In this document: in pieces, positions 1 to 10,923 of the stretch
Layout of the letters: each line of letters begins with the position of its first letter
How positions within the stretch are numbered: position 1 is the first letter of the stretch
Assembly (NCBI GenBank): GCA_014549065.1
Contig: JACDOX010000224.1
Coordinates: 794,835-858,834, forward strand
Direction of reading: 5' to 3'
Length of the DNA: 64,000 nt
DNA from: Cardinalis cardinalis
Lineage: Eukaryota; Chordata; Aves; Passeriformes; Cardinalidae
Position numbers and translations under genes: made by a program
The notes under the pieces: generated by a model
Database searches by the model: none
The model's input: only the letters and a program-made list of their open reading frames with translations
Told to the model about the DNA's origin: nothing

Positions 1-3000
1 TGACCTTGGNGAAAGCACTGGAGATGAGGAGCCAGTGACCTGGCCTCTTCAGCTGACAGCATGGAGCTGGATGGAATTAGAAGTAACCTTTTTGGGGAAA
101 ATATTTAATTCTCTGATGGAGAATAAGGGTTACTGATGGTAAGTAGGGTGTGGATGCACTTGAGTAGCTGATTGCCTTGTGGGCTTCTTGATTGTATTTT
201 AGACTTCTTTTTGGTAGGGAGCAAAAAACCTCTTGAAAGAGATGTACAGTATAAGCTTCAATCACAGTGGTGATTCAACTGAATAAAGGGAAGGATAAAT
301 GAAAGTAGAGAAGTTGCCTGTCAAAGAATGCCTTGGAAAAAAGTTCAAATTGGTTTATTTGAGCTCAAGCATTGCAGAGTGGCCAAGATTCGGTACTGTT
401 TTACATAGATTGGCTTTCTTCACTTATTTCCCTTTGATTTTGATAGAAAGACTTTATTAGGTCTGGAAAACTTTGCTGGATTAAGTTTTTTTCAAAGAGC
501 TCATCAGTAAAAAGAGTGGAGAGGCTAACCAGCAGAGAGCATTAAGTGGTGGTCAGGGAATATAGAGTTGAATGGAGAATGATGATGAATTGAACTGGAT
601 CTTCCCATAAGTGGACCAGATTCTTTTTGTCAGGGACTTTGTTGCATTTGCTTGAGTCTTTAGATCAATGGCAAGATAGAACCACCCCAGCAAGAGTACC
701 TGTGACAATGAGCCTGTAGCTCAAGTGCTTGAGATTGGAGCCTCAGATCTCCCAGGAGCTGATATACCATAAACCTGTATGAAATATGTGTCTGGTGCCA
801 TGCAGTTGCACAAGCCCTGTCCTGTTCACTCTCANTGCTGCCCCATTTCTTGCACCAAGGCAAGAGGCTGTGGTGTGGATCCATCAGGAGCCTCTACAGT
901 GTCAGAGCTAATGGCTGCACAAGAGCTGTTCTGAGCTGATTTGGTCTGTTCTGCTTGATGGGTTTGTGGTTTTTTGCACCATGTGGGGCAGGATGGGCAG
1001 TGAGCAGTCATCTGGCCTGTGGTGGCTTCAAATGGCTGTGAAGCTGCAGTGTTACTGAAACAGGTGAGAACATTGCTGCTCCCAGCCTAAAAATCCTCTT
1101 ATTACTCATCTTCTGACACAGGATGAGTGTGTTTGAGTACAGGAAAGGAAGACACTGACTTGCAATTCAGTTGAAAATCAGTTATATTTCCTTTGAGCTT
1201 TCCTACCAAACTTATGCTATGAAACAGTGTTTGCTGTTTCTCTGGAGGAATATGTTATGTATGCTAAGAACAGATTAGTACAGAAATCTATCTGCCTTTC
1301 AAAGGAGAGAAGCTTTGAGTGATAACTATAAGAACTCCCAAGAAATAACCAAATAACAGTGACCTAGAATATTGTTACCTATGCAGATGTTTCCTTTAAA
1401 GACTGATATTTCTGCCTAGCTTTATAGGCAGTTTCTTTGGTTGAATAGCAAACGTGCATTTGTTTTCCTGCTTGCAGGTATACCCATTGCCTCACTTCTG
1501 AATTTATAATGCAAGTATATTAATTTCAGAACAAGTTAGAGCTGGAAAGAAGAAACAACTATTTTCTTTTGCAGAAACCCCCACAAGTCAAAAATCTTCA
1601 GTATAGGAAAGATCTGCTTTGCTTGCACATCTTTTAAAATAATTAACATTCCTATTCACAAATGGTTCATCTTGGGAGGGTGAGAAGAAAGTGTCATTCT
1701 TCAGATCCATTAAGTCCATAGCTGGCAGCAGCATGGTTATGCTGTGGTAATGGCACGGTTATTTGAAATGTAACGGTGCTGGAGTATGCAGAGGTGAACT
1801 TTGCCTTAGTGGGAATGTTGTTGAGCTTATCTCTGTGTTACTCTGTGCTTCTGTTGTGTGTAGGTACCCTCTCTCCACTTGGGAGTTCCTGTGCCCTTCT
1901 CTTTTGCTATGGAATACCTCAGACAGCTTCCCATGAATAGTGTCTTTCCTATCAAAGTAATTTATGTCAAAAGGCATTTTTCTGCCAGGTTGCTTTGCAA
2001 CAGTTATATTACCTTTTTCCTGCCTAAATTAGTGTTCTTTTTGTAGTAAAGCCTTTGGGAGCCTTTTTTCCTCTGTATGGATGTGACAGCACTGCTGGAA
2101 TTCCACACTGCTAACAGTGAGATATTTCCTCTCCTGCTTACTGGGAGCTATTTGTCTTACCTGCTTGTTAAAAGGACCAGGTGCTTTGTCTACTCCAGCT
2201 CTGTCTTGGTGAATTCTGCTTTGTGTTTGATTTCCCCCCTTGTACTGTTATGACAGCAGGCAAGAGACTTCGCAGACCAAGGTGTTGATCCTGGCATGCT
2301 GCACAGCAGAGCCCTTTGGTGTAAGGCAGGTGGGTCAGGCTGGGATAGCTTTGCTGGCCCTCAGGTGCAGCTTCTGTAATCTCTCATGCAGTTCCATTAG
2401 CAAATACTGTAATGCATTTCTCTCATGCAGCCTCNTCTGGGGGGTCTGAAGTTGCATTTTGGTTATGAAGTAATGAGAGGGATGGAGTTTGACCATGGAA
2501 GTTTGCTGTGTGACTTGCTGTGCACAATCAGAGATGGAGTCCGCAGCAGAAGCAGGATGGAATCCAGGTGTTCTACCAAAAGAGCCAGCTTCTTGCATGG
2601 GGGTGGAGCCTTCCTGAACAGAACAGCTCTGCTGTGTGGTATTGCTTTGTACAAATAAATGGACCACTTTTGAAACCACATGAAATGAGCAAGGGGTTAA
2701 CTAAGGCTAAATGAACGACTTTCCCTTCTCGGGTGATCTCTGCAAAGAAGCATTAGTTTGTTTTGGTAGCCAAATCTGTGGCATATTCATCCCCATCCTA
2801 CAGCATTGAAAGTTGTGACTACAGCATGCCCATGGATTTGTGTCCATCTACTCTATGTAACTTGTGTTCTACCCTAAAAGGTAAAAAAAGGGAACATTTT
2901 TATCCAACAAATAGTCCTTGGATGGGCATGTCTGTTTATGTGCTTTAACTTTTGCATCTGGTTATTGTAAGTGTCTGTGAAGAACTTCCTTACAGTCTGT

Positions 3001-5279
3001 GAAAATGTGTGATATAGTCCAGAAATCAAATTCATTTTACACTTGATTATCAGAAGCATTCCCTAACTCCAGTCTCGTGTTCTTTCGCAAGCTATGAATT
3101 TGCGCAGGGGTTTGAGAAGATTATTTCAAGACAACTAGATAATGCGCATATATAGTTTGGCCTTTAGGTACCTATGGACACTGGCTGCATGTGATAACAT
3201 AGCTCTGTGTGACCCTCAATAAATATGAAAAGTTTATTGCTTTCTATTTTTGGAGTTTGAGATAAAACTAGTACATGCTGTATCAGCAAGAAAAACATGA
3301 TTTTCTCACTTCTGTTGGGCTCTGAAAAAGATGAACTGTAAGTTGATATGTGTGGGTACATTATCACTTTTTGCCTGCTTGATGTGTTCTGTAAAGTGCT
3401 GATGACAGAGTTAACCAAGGTTTTGTGTATTTTGGGCTTCTGATGACTGAGTAGTTGCACCACAAAACTGTGATTCAAAACTGTGAGTTTAAGTTTACTT
3501 AAATGTGTGTTGTCCTTTTTGGATGTCGGGCTGAAGAATAAGCTTGGTTGCAGTGCCTTCTCCAGCTGTGTATCATGAAAGCAAGCCACTGGTACCAGCT
3601 AGCTGTGTTGGCTGTGCAGTTGAATCTTGGTTTGATTTGGCAAAGTTTTCAGAATGAGACTTTTAAATTAAGATTAACACTACACTTCAGTATATCTTTT
3701 GTATTGCATTATGTTTAGAAATGCTGTGCGTTTATACTTCCATCCTGTCAATGTCCTTTACCTGCCCTTCTCTTTTTAAAGCTTAGTCCTGCCTTATCAT
3801 ATATGAATATTTGTGTAGGCTTAACCATTTTAAGAAAGAGAATGTCTTCTTTGTTGGTGCAGTTCTCATTACTGCTGGACCTCTGCTACTCAGGCAAAGT
3901 CAGAGCAGGTTTGTGCTGTGTCAGACAAAATGATGAAACTGAAGATGTGTATAACAATAAAACTTTGTGAATGTGTTTTGGAGTGGTTGCCAGATACTCC
4001 TCTTGTTCATGTTTTTGAATTCCTTCTGCATTGACAAATTATTTCTGCTTTTTCACTAGTAATAAGTATGCAAAATATTTAACACTTCATGAATACTTCA
4101 CAATCAGTGTGACTTTACCCTATTTTCTGCAGCTGATATGACTAACTTGTAAACTGAAACCAGAAGACTGAAAGAAAACCAACATCAATTGAGTTTCATT
4201 ATGTTAACACTTTGCATAATTTAGAAAAGGAAAGTAGGTCACTTTCCATTTTTAATACCCACTTTATACTTTGCATAAAAACCCAACAGGATTGCAGACA
4301 GTTCATGAAAAGTTATACATTTCCCTGTAAATACAAATTTGAATAATATGAATATTTGTGGAAATTGCAGGGGAATATTGTAATTTTGGCTTAGATGTTT
4401 CTTCAGAATCTCAGCTGCTTATATCAAGTGATGTGTTTTTGGAGCACATAGCTACACTAACTTCTGAAGGCTGTAGTTTTGATCATTGCTTGTAAATAAA
4501 TTACTATATTCAGATTCTTGCTTGTTTTTCTGCAGTATTGTGCCTGTGTTATCTATACTCAGTGCTAAGGAGTAAAGAAGTAAATGGGTTTCCTCTTCCC
4601 ATAGTTACTGAAGTTGGAAGATCAAGCATTTGGTTCTCATCACATTGCCTGCACAATGAGTCATGCTTTCTTCGTTAGGTTTGTTCCTCAGGCTAGGATT
4701 CATGCGATGTTCCCCTTCTCTGGGCAATCAGATTAGTCACTGTTTGAAATCCTGTTTAAAAAATAAATGACACCACAGGTTGTTGCCTGCTCACCCCTTG
4801 CATGTTCCCCCACTGCTTGCAGTTTGGGTTCAGCAGCATCATTATATTGAAAAATATATTATAGTCATGGTAACTGACACATTATTGGAGTCCCACTGAA
4901 AATGGTCTATTAAATTTGGGACTCACAGTAAGTAGCAAAGAATTGTCTATAAGGCAGGTGAATTTTATGTAATTCAATGTGCTGAAGTACATCTTGCTTA
5001 AACTTGGCTTCTTTCATCATACTGTTAAGAACAAAAACTACATGGCAAATGTAGTAGTATCTTGAACTTTGTGAAACCTATAGATTTATAAAAGCAGCGG
5101 TAATAACAAAAATTGCTAACATAGATGGATGGCATACTGTCATGGTACCTGAATCAGACTTTAGTATTTGGGGCAGAAACTGGAAGTGTCTGATGGAGCT
5201 GCGATTTAATGGAGGTTTTGAACAACTTTAGGATGGTAGCAGTTTCTAGTCCCTGCTATGTAATACACCGTTATGAAGG

Positions 5280-5310
5280 CTCTTGAAGTTCTAGAACTCT
5301 TGAAGTTCTA
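5280..5310. repeat. 14-bp direct repeat, period 17
   Basis: The sequence ctcttgaagttcta occurs at 5280-5293 and again at 5297-5310, separated by gaa. This looks like a small local duplication, such as replication slippage, in intron DNA. No function is suggested. Confidence 0.9.
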
Positions 5311-5471
5311 TCTTGGTACTAGAGGATTTTAGGGGTGATGGTTTATTGTGGGAAGTAGCAGTTTGAAAGACAAGCTAATGCAGAAAATGTCTGGTGTCCA
5401 GATCAAAAGTAGGAAGAGAGAGGGGAAAATATATACAGTGTGGTTGTAAATACATAACCCAGATGTTGCTG

Positions 5472-5517
5472 TAGATACGGAGTTTAGCCAGCTAACAATG
5501 GCTAAACNCCATATCTA
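5472..5517. repeat. Inverted repeat, 18-bp arms, 10-nt loop
   Basis: The left arm at 5472-5489 and the right arm at 5500-5517 are reverse complements except for one ambiguous base (n at 5508) and one mismatch. The loop is agctaacaat. The perfect core is gtttagcc paired with ggctaaac. The structure is compact and could be the remnant of a small palindromic element, or could fold in either strand's RNA. At 46 nt it is shorter than typical vertebrate pre-miRNAs. It lies in intron 1 and no flanking target-site duplication was identified. Confidence 0.85.
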
Positions 5518-6997
5518 GTCAATGAACAACAAATTATGATTCAGAAAATGTGTTATGTTCATGGCCTGAATGCTCTTACACAGGAGTCTGTCAATAGTAG
5601 ATGTTAATGCAGGCACCTAAATTGTGCAAAGTATTGCATCTTATGAATATGCTCAGGAGCAATGTCTGGTTTGTGCCTTGAGAGCAGTTAGGGTTATGAC
5701 ATGGTAAAGAACTGGAAGTTGCTGAAATAAATGGTTATAAACTCTGTCGTAGTTTATAGATGAAAACCTGAATAGAAGGAAAGATGAATTAATGTTCCAC
5801 ATTAGACTTCCATTCTGGTTCTTATGAATATCCTAATTTTTTATGTTGTAAGATGTTAAAATGGTTTTTTTGGCAGGAAAATGCTCATAAACTAGGTGGA
5901 GGTGCAGGAGACCAGTGTGGGAGAAAATGAGATCTATAGAAATCCAGATAGTGGTGTTTTGGAGTTTTTTTGTGAAGGTTTTTGTGGTGGTCCTGTTTTG
6001 TCTCCAGTTTTCAGCTGATTCTCACAGGTATCAGTCACTCACAATTGTTACAAATACTCGTTCACTTTGTTAGTTTTCCTTTCATTCTGTGTGAGACAGA
6101 TTCCTGTGGTGACTAAAGAGATATGCTAAAATTCAGCTTTGGGTGAATTTTGTGGGTGTGAATGAGCGGCTCATAGGGAATACCCAGCTTCAAAAAACAT
6201 TGCCAGATTTGGAAAATACTTGGCCTCTGGGTGATAAACTACAACCAAAATTTAAATTTGAGTCTTGCTCTTATTTCTATGAGAATATCCACTGGAATGA
6301 AACAGACATGTGTTGCTGTGAAGTTTGTTTAATCCTGCTGCATTGGTTTCCTCTGAAAGACAATATGTCCATGGGTTTTGGCAGTTACTTTGTGCAGAGA
6401 TGAGTGTCTTGGGTCTTATGTGCTGGGAGATGAGGACCTGATCCTCTGCAGATGAAACAAGAACAAATAAATGCTTAGGTATTTGTGCATTTGAACTTCA
6501 TTTCCATGAGAGACTCTTCCCCCAGCCACCTGGGACACTGGGAAATTGGATGGTTTTTTACAGTTCATTTTGCTTAGTGCTGGTCAAGCAAGCCCCTTAT
6601 AATGCTCTAGATTTGTGGGTAGATCTTTACAGCTTGTTTTAAAAATAAGCTTATACACTCTTAGCTTGTAATTTGAAAACTTTCCAAGGCTTAGGGCAAT
6701 GGTAGCTACAGTTGTCATTTCCTCCCTATACTTAGGTCAGTTTGTCTTCATCTGTATTTTTGAAGTGAAAATTTATTTCAACAAAGAGCCAGGAATCCCG
6801 TGCTGATGAGATTTCTGAAAAAAACAGATGCTTGTTTAGTAAGCCTGTTGTCATGGTGAATGGAATGTTTAGGATCTTGGATGATGATGGTCCGGTTCTG
6901 TCAGTGTATGGATGTTCTGGAAGTAGCCTTGTGTAGATACTCTTGGGCCAAGCTGTGTGTGGCTGTAGTTAAGGCAGTGTGGCTTCAGAGCAGAGGC

Positions 6998-7015
6998 AAT
7001 AACTACCACCAAACC
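6998..7015. repeat. 18-bp exact repeat, copy 1
   Basis: The 18-mer aataactaccaccaaacc is found here and again at 8869-8886, about 1.9 kb downstream in the same orientation. This copy is also flanked by a 14-bp direct repeat, tcagagcagaggca, at 6985-6998 and 7016-7029, so the 18-mer sits almost exactly between the two copies. That arrangement looks like a small insertion bounded by a duplicated site. Confidence 0.85.
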
Positions 7016-7814
7016 TCAGAGCAGAGGCATGTTGTCCTCTTGCTTTCTGTGAAGAAATCAGTGGGTTTGTAGATCAGTGGCAGGGTATCCTTCCATCTGC
7101 AGACTTCGGAGTTCAGCTGCACAGCACTGCAAGCTGGCAAGTGGTTGCTTTGATAGTCAAGCTCAAATGCTTTTGGGCGCCTTAAGATGTTGAATGGGGA
7201 GATATCATTGGTTTTGCTTCAATAATGGGTCTGTGAGCTAACAACAAGAAATTAGCATAATTTATATAAATTCTTGTGTATTGTTGTCATGCATCTGTGC
7301 ACTACAGGCTGATCAACAATTAAATAAATTTTTAAAAGTCACCTATAACCATATCAGGCACCAACCTTAGTAATGTCCAAGTGAGATTTATTTTTGTTTT
7401 ACTCTACTGGAAAAAGTGTTACGTAAATAAAGGCCCGGTAACTAAAGTAAAACAAATCCTGTGGATGGGTTTGATAATGTCCTAATCTGAGAGCTGAGTT
7501 TGTAGCATGGCATTTTTCAGCCACCTAAGACTATGGCTAGAAAGGTATGATTTCCCTTTTTCATTCAAAACCCATTGGTAAGTGTGTAGACTGAGAACTG
7601 GTTATGATCACACTTCTCTTAAAGGGTTTCCTTTTATCTTATTCCTTAGTGCAGAGGATGCTTGTCATGTGTAAAGAAACACATGAGGAATACTTAAATG
7701 GGAAAAAAGTATTTGATCTCATAGTAGGAAAGTACCTATTTTCACTGTTCTTGAAGAAAGACTCAAGTAAAGCAAGTTGAGGAGATATCAATACCTTGTT
7801 CTCCCCTTATGATG

Positions 7815-7876
7815 ATTAATTTTGTAATAGAAAGAGTGTTTTGAATGTGTAAGAAGACACTCTTTTCTCAATTAAT
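7815..7876. repeat. Imperfect stem-loop, about 21 bp
   Basis: Two stacked helices can be drawn. The outer one pairs attaatt (7815-7821) with aattaat (7870-7876). After an asymmetric internal loop, the inner one pairs 7829-7842 with 7854-7868 over 14 positions, with one bulged base and one G-U pair in the + strand RNA. The terminal loop is 11 nt (7843-7853). The 62-nt size is compatible with a small pre-miRNA, but the large internal loop weakens that reading. It lies inside intron 1 of RASA3 and would be co-transcribed on the + strand. Confidence 0.7.
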
Positions 7877-8868
7877 TCCTAAATCTTAGATGGTTTTCAA
7901 GATTGCCTTGAACTTCTGTGCTCAAAATCCCCTAGTTTCTCAATACCCAGGTTTTATTTTGGTTTGAATACTGTAGAGCCAGAGGACCAAACTGAACCTG
8001 ATCTAAACTTGATCTTGTGAGACTCTGCTTGGTGAAGATGTTTCCAAATTTGTAATTCTACAGCAGGAGCCATTGTGGACAGTAGAATCATTAGAGGAAA
8101 CAGTTACAGTTTCTTAATGAGAGAAGTAAAGCTTTGGCTGTTCAGCTATTATTCCTTTCAGTTAGTAGCTTTTAATCTAAGCAAAACATGGCCTTTGGCA
8201 GATTTGTACTTTTCATGTTACTCTACTCTAAAAATTTTTGGTGTTGCTTGTTGTGATAGAAGTGATCAGTGTCCTAAAAGAGGGAGGGCATCACTCCTTT
8301 TGCATTGCTTATGTTTTGTTGTTTTTTTCCACGCTGTTGCTTTTTAATCTACAATTTAAAAGATGGGATGTACATAATAAAAATTGTCCTTTTTAAATTT
8401 TTTTTTGTGATATGACTTTTAGTTTTATCTGTGAATGATATAAATGAAAGTAAAAATACTTATTTCCACAGACATTTCTTTTTGCTTATGCTGATGTTTT
8501 TGAGAACAGTACTTTCGTTCCTTAGCAATGACTAGGTTCCTTACTATAGAGCAACAATCCTAAAGTATGCTAAAGTGCAGAGGCTCTCAGAAGGAAACAC
8601 TTGTTGGATTTCGTTGTTTGATGTAAATCACTTGCTTGTATTTCCTGTGTCATACTGTTTTTCTAAAAATAGTGAAAATTGCTTGCTGTTCGCTCAGTGC
8701 AGCTCCATGATGGAATAGTCTGTTTAAAGTTACTTCCTCTCAGCTACTCTGCCCCTCCTGCAGCCTGAATCTCTCCCTCATGGCCTCCCACAACAGATGT
8801 TCAGTGACTTAGACTTTGCTGAGAGACGGTCTTTCATAACATTAGGAAGCTGATTTTCATTTTTAAAA

Positions 8869-8960
8869 AATAACTACCACCAAACCAAGCAACTACCCCT
8901 CACAAACGCCCCACCTCGGAACAAAACCAGAAAACCTACCGAGAACTGCACAAGCCACAA
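8869..8960. repeat. A/C-rich, T-poor tract with 18-mer copy 2
   Basis: The tract begins with the 18-mer shared with 6998-7015 and continues as strongly A/C-biased sequence; only about four T residues occur in 8881-8940. The opposite strand is therefore T/G-rich. It carries no long perfect microsatellite. It may be a degenerate simple repeat or the remains of an insertion; I cannot assign it to a family. Confidence 0.7.
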
Positions 8961-9309
8961 TCTAAACCAAGGGCACAATTCCAAGGATACAGAACAGCCT
9001 ATAGCCAGTCCCTGCAGCTCTGAAACTGTAGTAATAAACCTCACAAGTCTCTATCATATGCAGCTCGGAGTTGCATGAGATGTGTTGATGCAAAGTACCA
9101 TCTACAAAACACAAACTGGATTGAAAAATATGTGTGGAACTTTATGAATTAGCTAGACTCTGTGTTGACACATTTTTTTCTGCAGAGATATTAAAAAGAA
9201 TCACATCAAAGCAACTAATGCTTCCTCCAGAATGCCACAGGAAAACCGAATTTAAATGTGAACTTCTTGAGAACACCTTTTTCCTGGCAGTATTTTACTT
9301 TAAAATAGT

Positions 9310-9635
9310 AGGATACCTTCAAAGTATCCTTTTACACAGAATAGCTTTAGTCTTGTTAAAAAGCAGCTGGACTGCGTATTTTTTATTTTGTGGGATTAAG
9401 TTACTATTCTAAAGGGATCTTTAGAGAAACCTGATGCCTGTTTTTGACCACAATATTGGCAAGTAGCGTGCAACCAGTTATTAAAGAGTTGAGGAGAATT
9501 ATGCTTCTCCTCTTGTACAAACTAAAATCTTAATTTTGCAAGCAGCTCTCATGAAACCTGCTTTATAGGCATCTTTCCTCTCAGCCCTGGGATTTGATTA
9601 ACAGCCCTGGTGCTGTAAGCACTTAAGTACTTAAG
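9310..9635. repeat. Cluster of three short palindromes
   Basis: Three perfect inverted repeats occur within 330 bp. One is aggatac/gtatcct with a 7-nt loop (9310-9330), one is gaggagaa/ttctcctc with a 6-nt loop (9491-9512), and one is a 14-bp uninterrupted palindrome, cttaagtacttaag (9622-9635). Each is short enough to arise by chance in AT-rich DNA, but their proximity is worth recording. Confidence 0.75.
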
Positions 9636-10906
9636 ATCATGACAAGATCTTTTGAGCCTTCTCTCTGTTCATTCTTCTTACAAGAAAAGTAAGACTGTCA
9701 GCCTGCAGCTTCTCATTGCTCTCCAGTGAAAATATCCTCAACTACTTCTGTTACACCCAGAAAAATAAAGTAAGATATGTAGACAGTTTTTTGGACTTTC
9801 AGGGCTGCAAAAGGAGAACTGGAATGTCTGATCGCATGTGTCTAGAAAAAAGGGAATTTGGCTACTTGCCATTCTGGGTGATGGGTCTGGTTCTGTTCAC
9901 CATGCAGGCTGTGGCTGATGAGGCTTAGCAATTGTTACAGTGGACAGAAAGGCCTGTTTGCTGTGCCAGAACAGGCTCCAGAGCAGAGAAGGATCTGTAG
10001 GAAGGTTCTTAACTGCTGTAGGATAAGTTTAATCATGTGAGGGGGGAAAGGAGGTGATATAGTACTATGGCACTGGGTGTACTGGTGAGGTGGGTTGTGC
10101 AGGTGGGATTTTAACAGATGCCAATGTTCCTGTCACTAGGCTGTGAATAGAGGTGTCAGCTGGTGCTGGTCTTCAGTTTCATGCCAGAAGATTTGGGGTT
10201 GATGCTCTTTCCCTGAAGCCAAGAGGGTTTCCACGTGATACTCTTGTCTAAAAAGTAGTAATTAATGTAGTGTGCTTTCCTTGATGGCTGCTTGCTGAAG
10301 TAAGGCTGTGGTATTGGGGCTGTGGTATGGAGCTGCTCAGGGGGTGTTGCTAGTGCCTGGTCTTCAGTGCTGTTTGGCTGGGGAAATGCCATCCCTGATA
10401 ACGTGATGACCATTTCACGTGGAAAGAGGCTGGCAGGCAAGGGCTTTTAGATTAAGAACAGGTCATCTAAAAATCTCATTTTCCAGATCATCAAAATCTC
10501 TTCACAGATGGCTATTTTTGACCTGGTTTAGAAATCTAATGCAATGTGTCCCTCCATGAGAGGAAAGTGGTGTGTATGTGTGCACATAAATGCCGGTGGT
10601 CAAGGCAAAGAGAGATTGTTGGATGAGTAGCATTACTAGCCACATCTGTTTTAAAAGAAATAATTATTTTTAATATATTCATTTCCTTTTTAGATATATG
10701 ATTTTTGTGTTTTGCTTATTTTTGGGCTTTGAGAATTATACACAGATGTGGTGAGAAAGGAACAGTTTTGACACTTGGCATGTATTACTTAGAAAGTGTT
10801 TGTTGTTTTGATTTTACTGCAGAAGTACAAAGGAGAGCACTAAGCTACTCACATAGCTCCATAGTTGCATGCTGGGTACACTGGTTCTTGGAACTTCACT
10901 TTTAAA

Positions 10907-10923
10907 TTTTATTTTATTTTATT
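10907..10923. repeat. (TTTTA)n short microsatellite
   Basis: About three and a half units of a TTTTA-type pentanucleotide repeat. It is too short to be informative beyond being a possible polymorphic site in intron 1. Confidence 0.85.
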
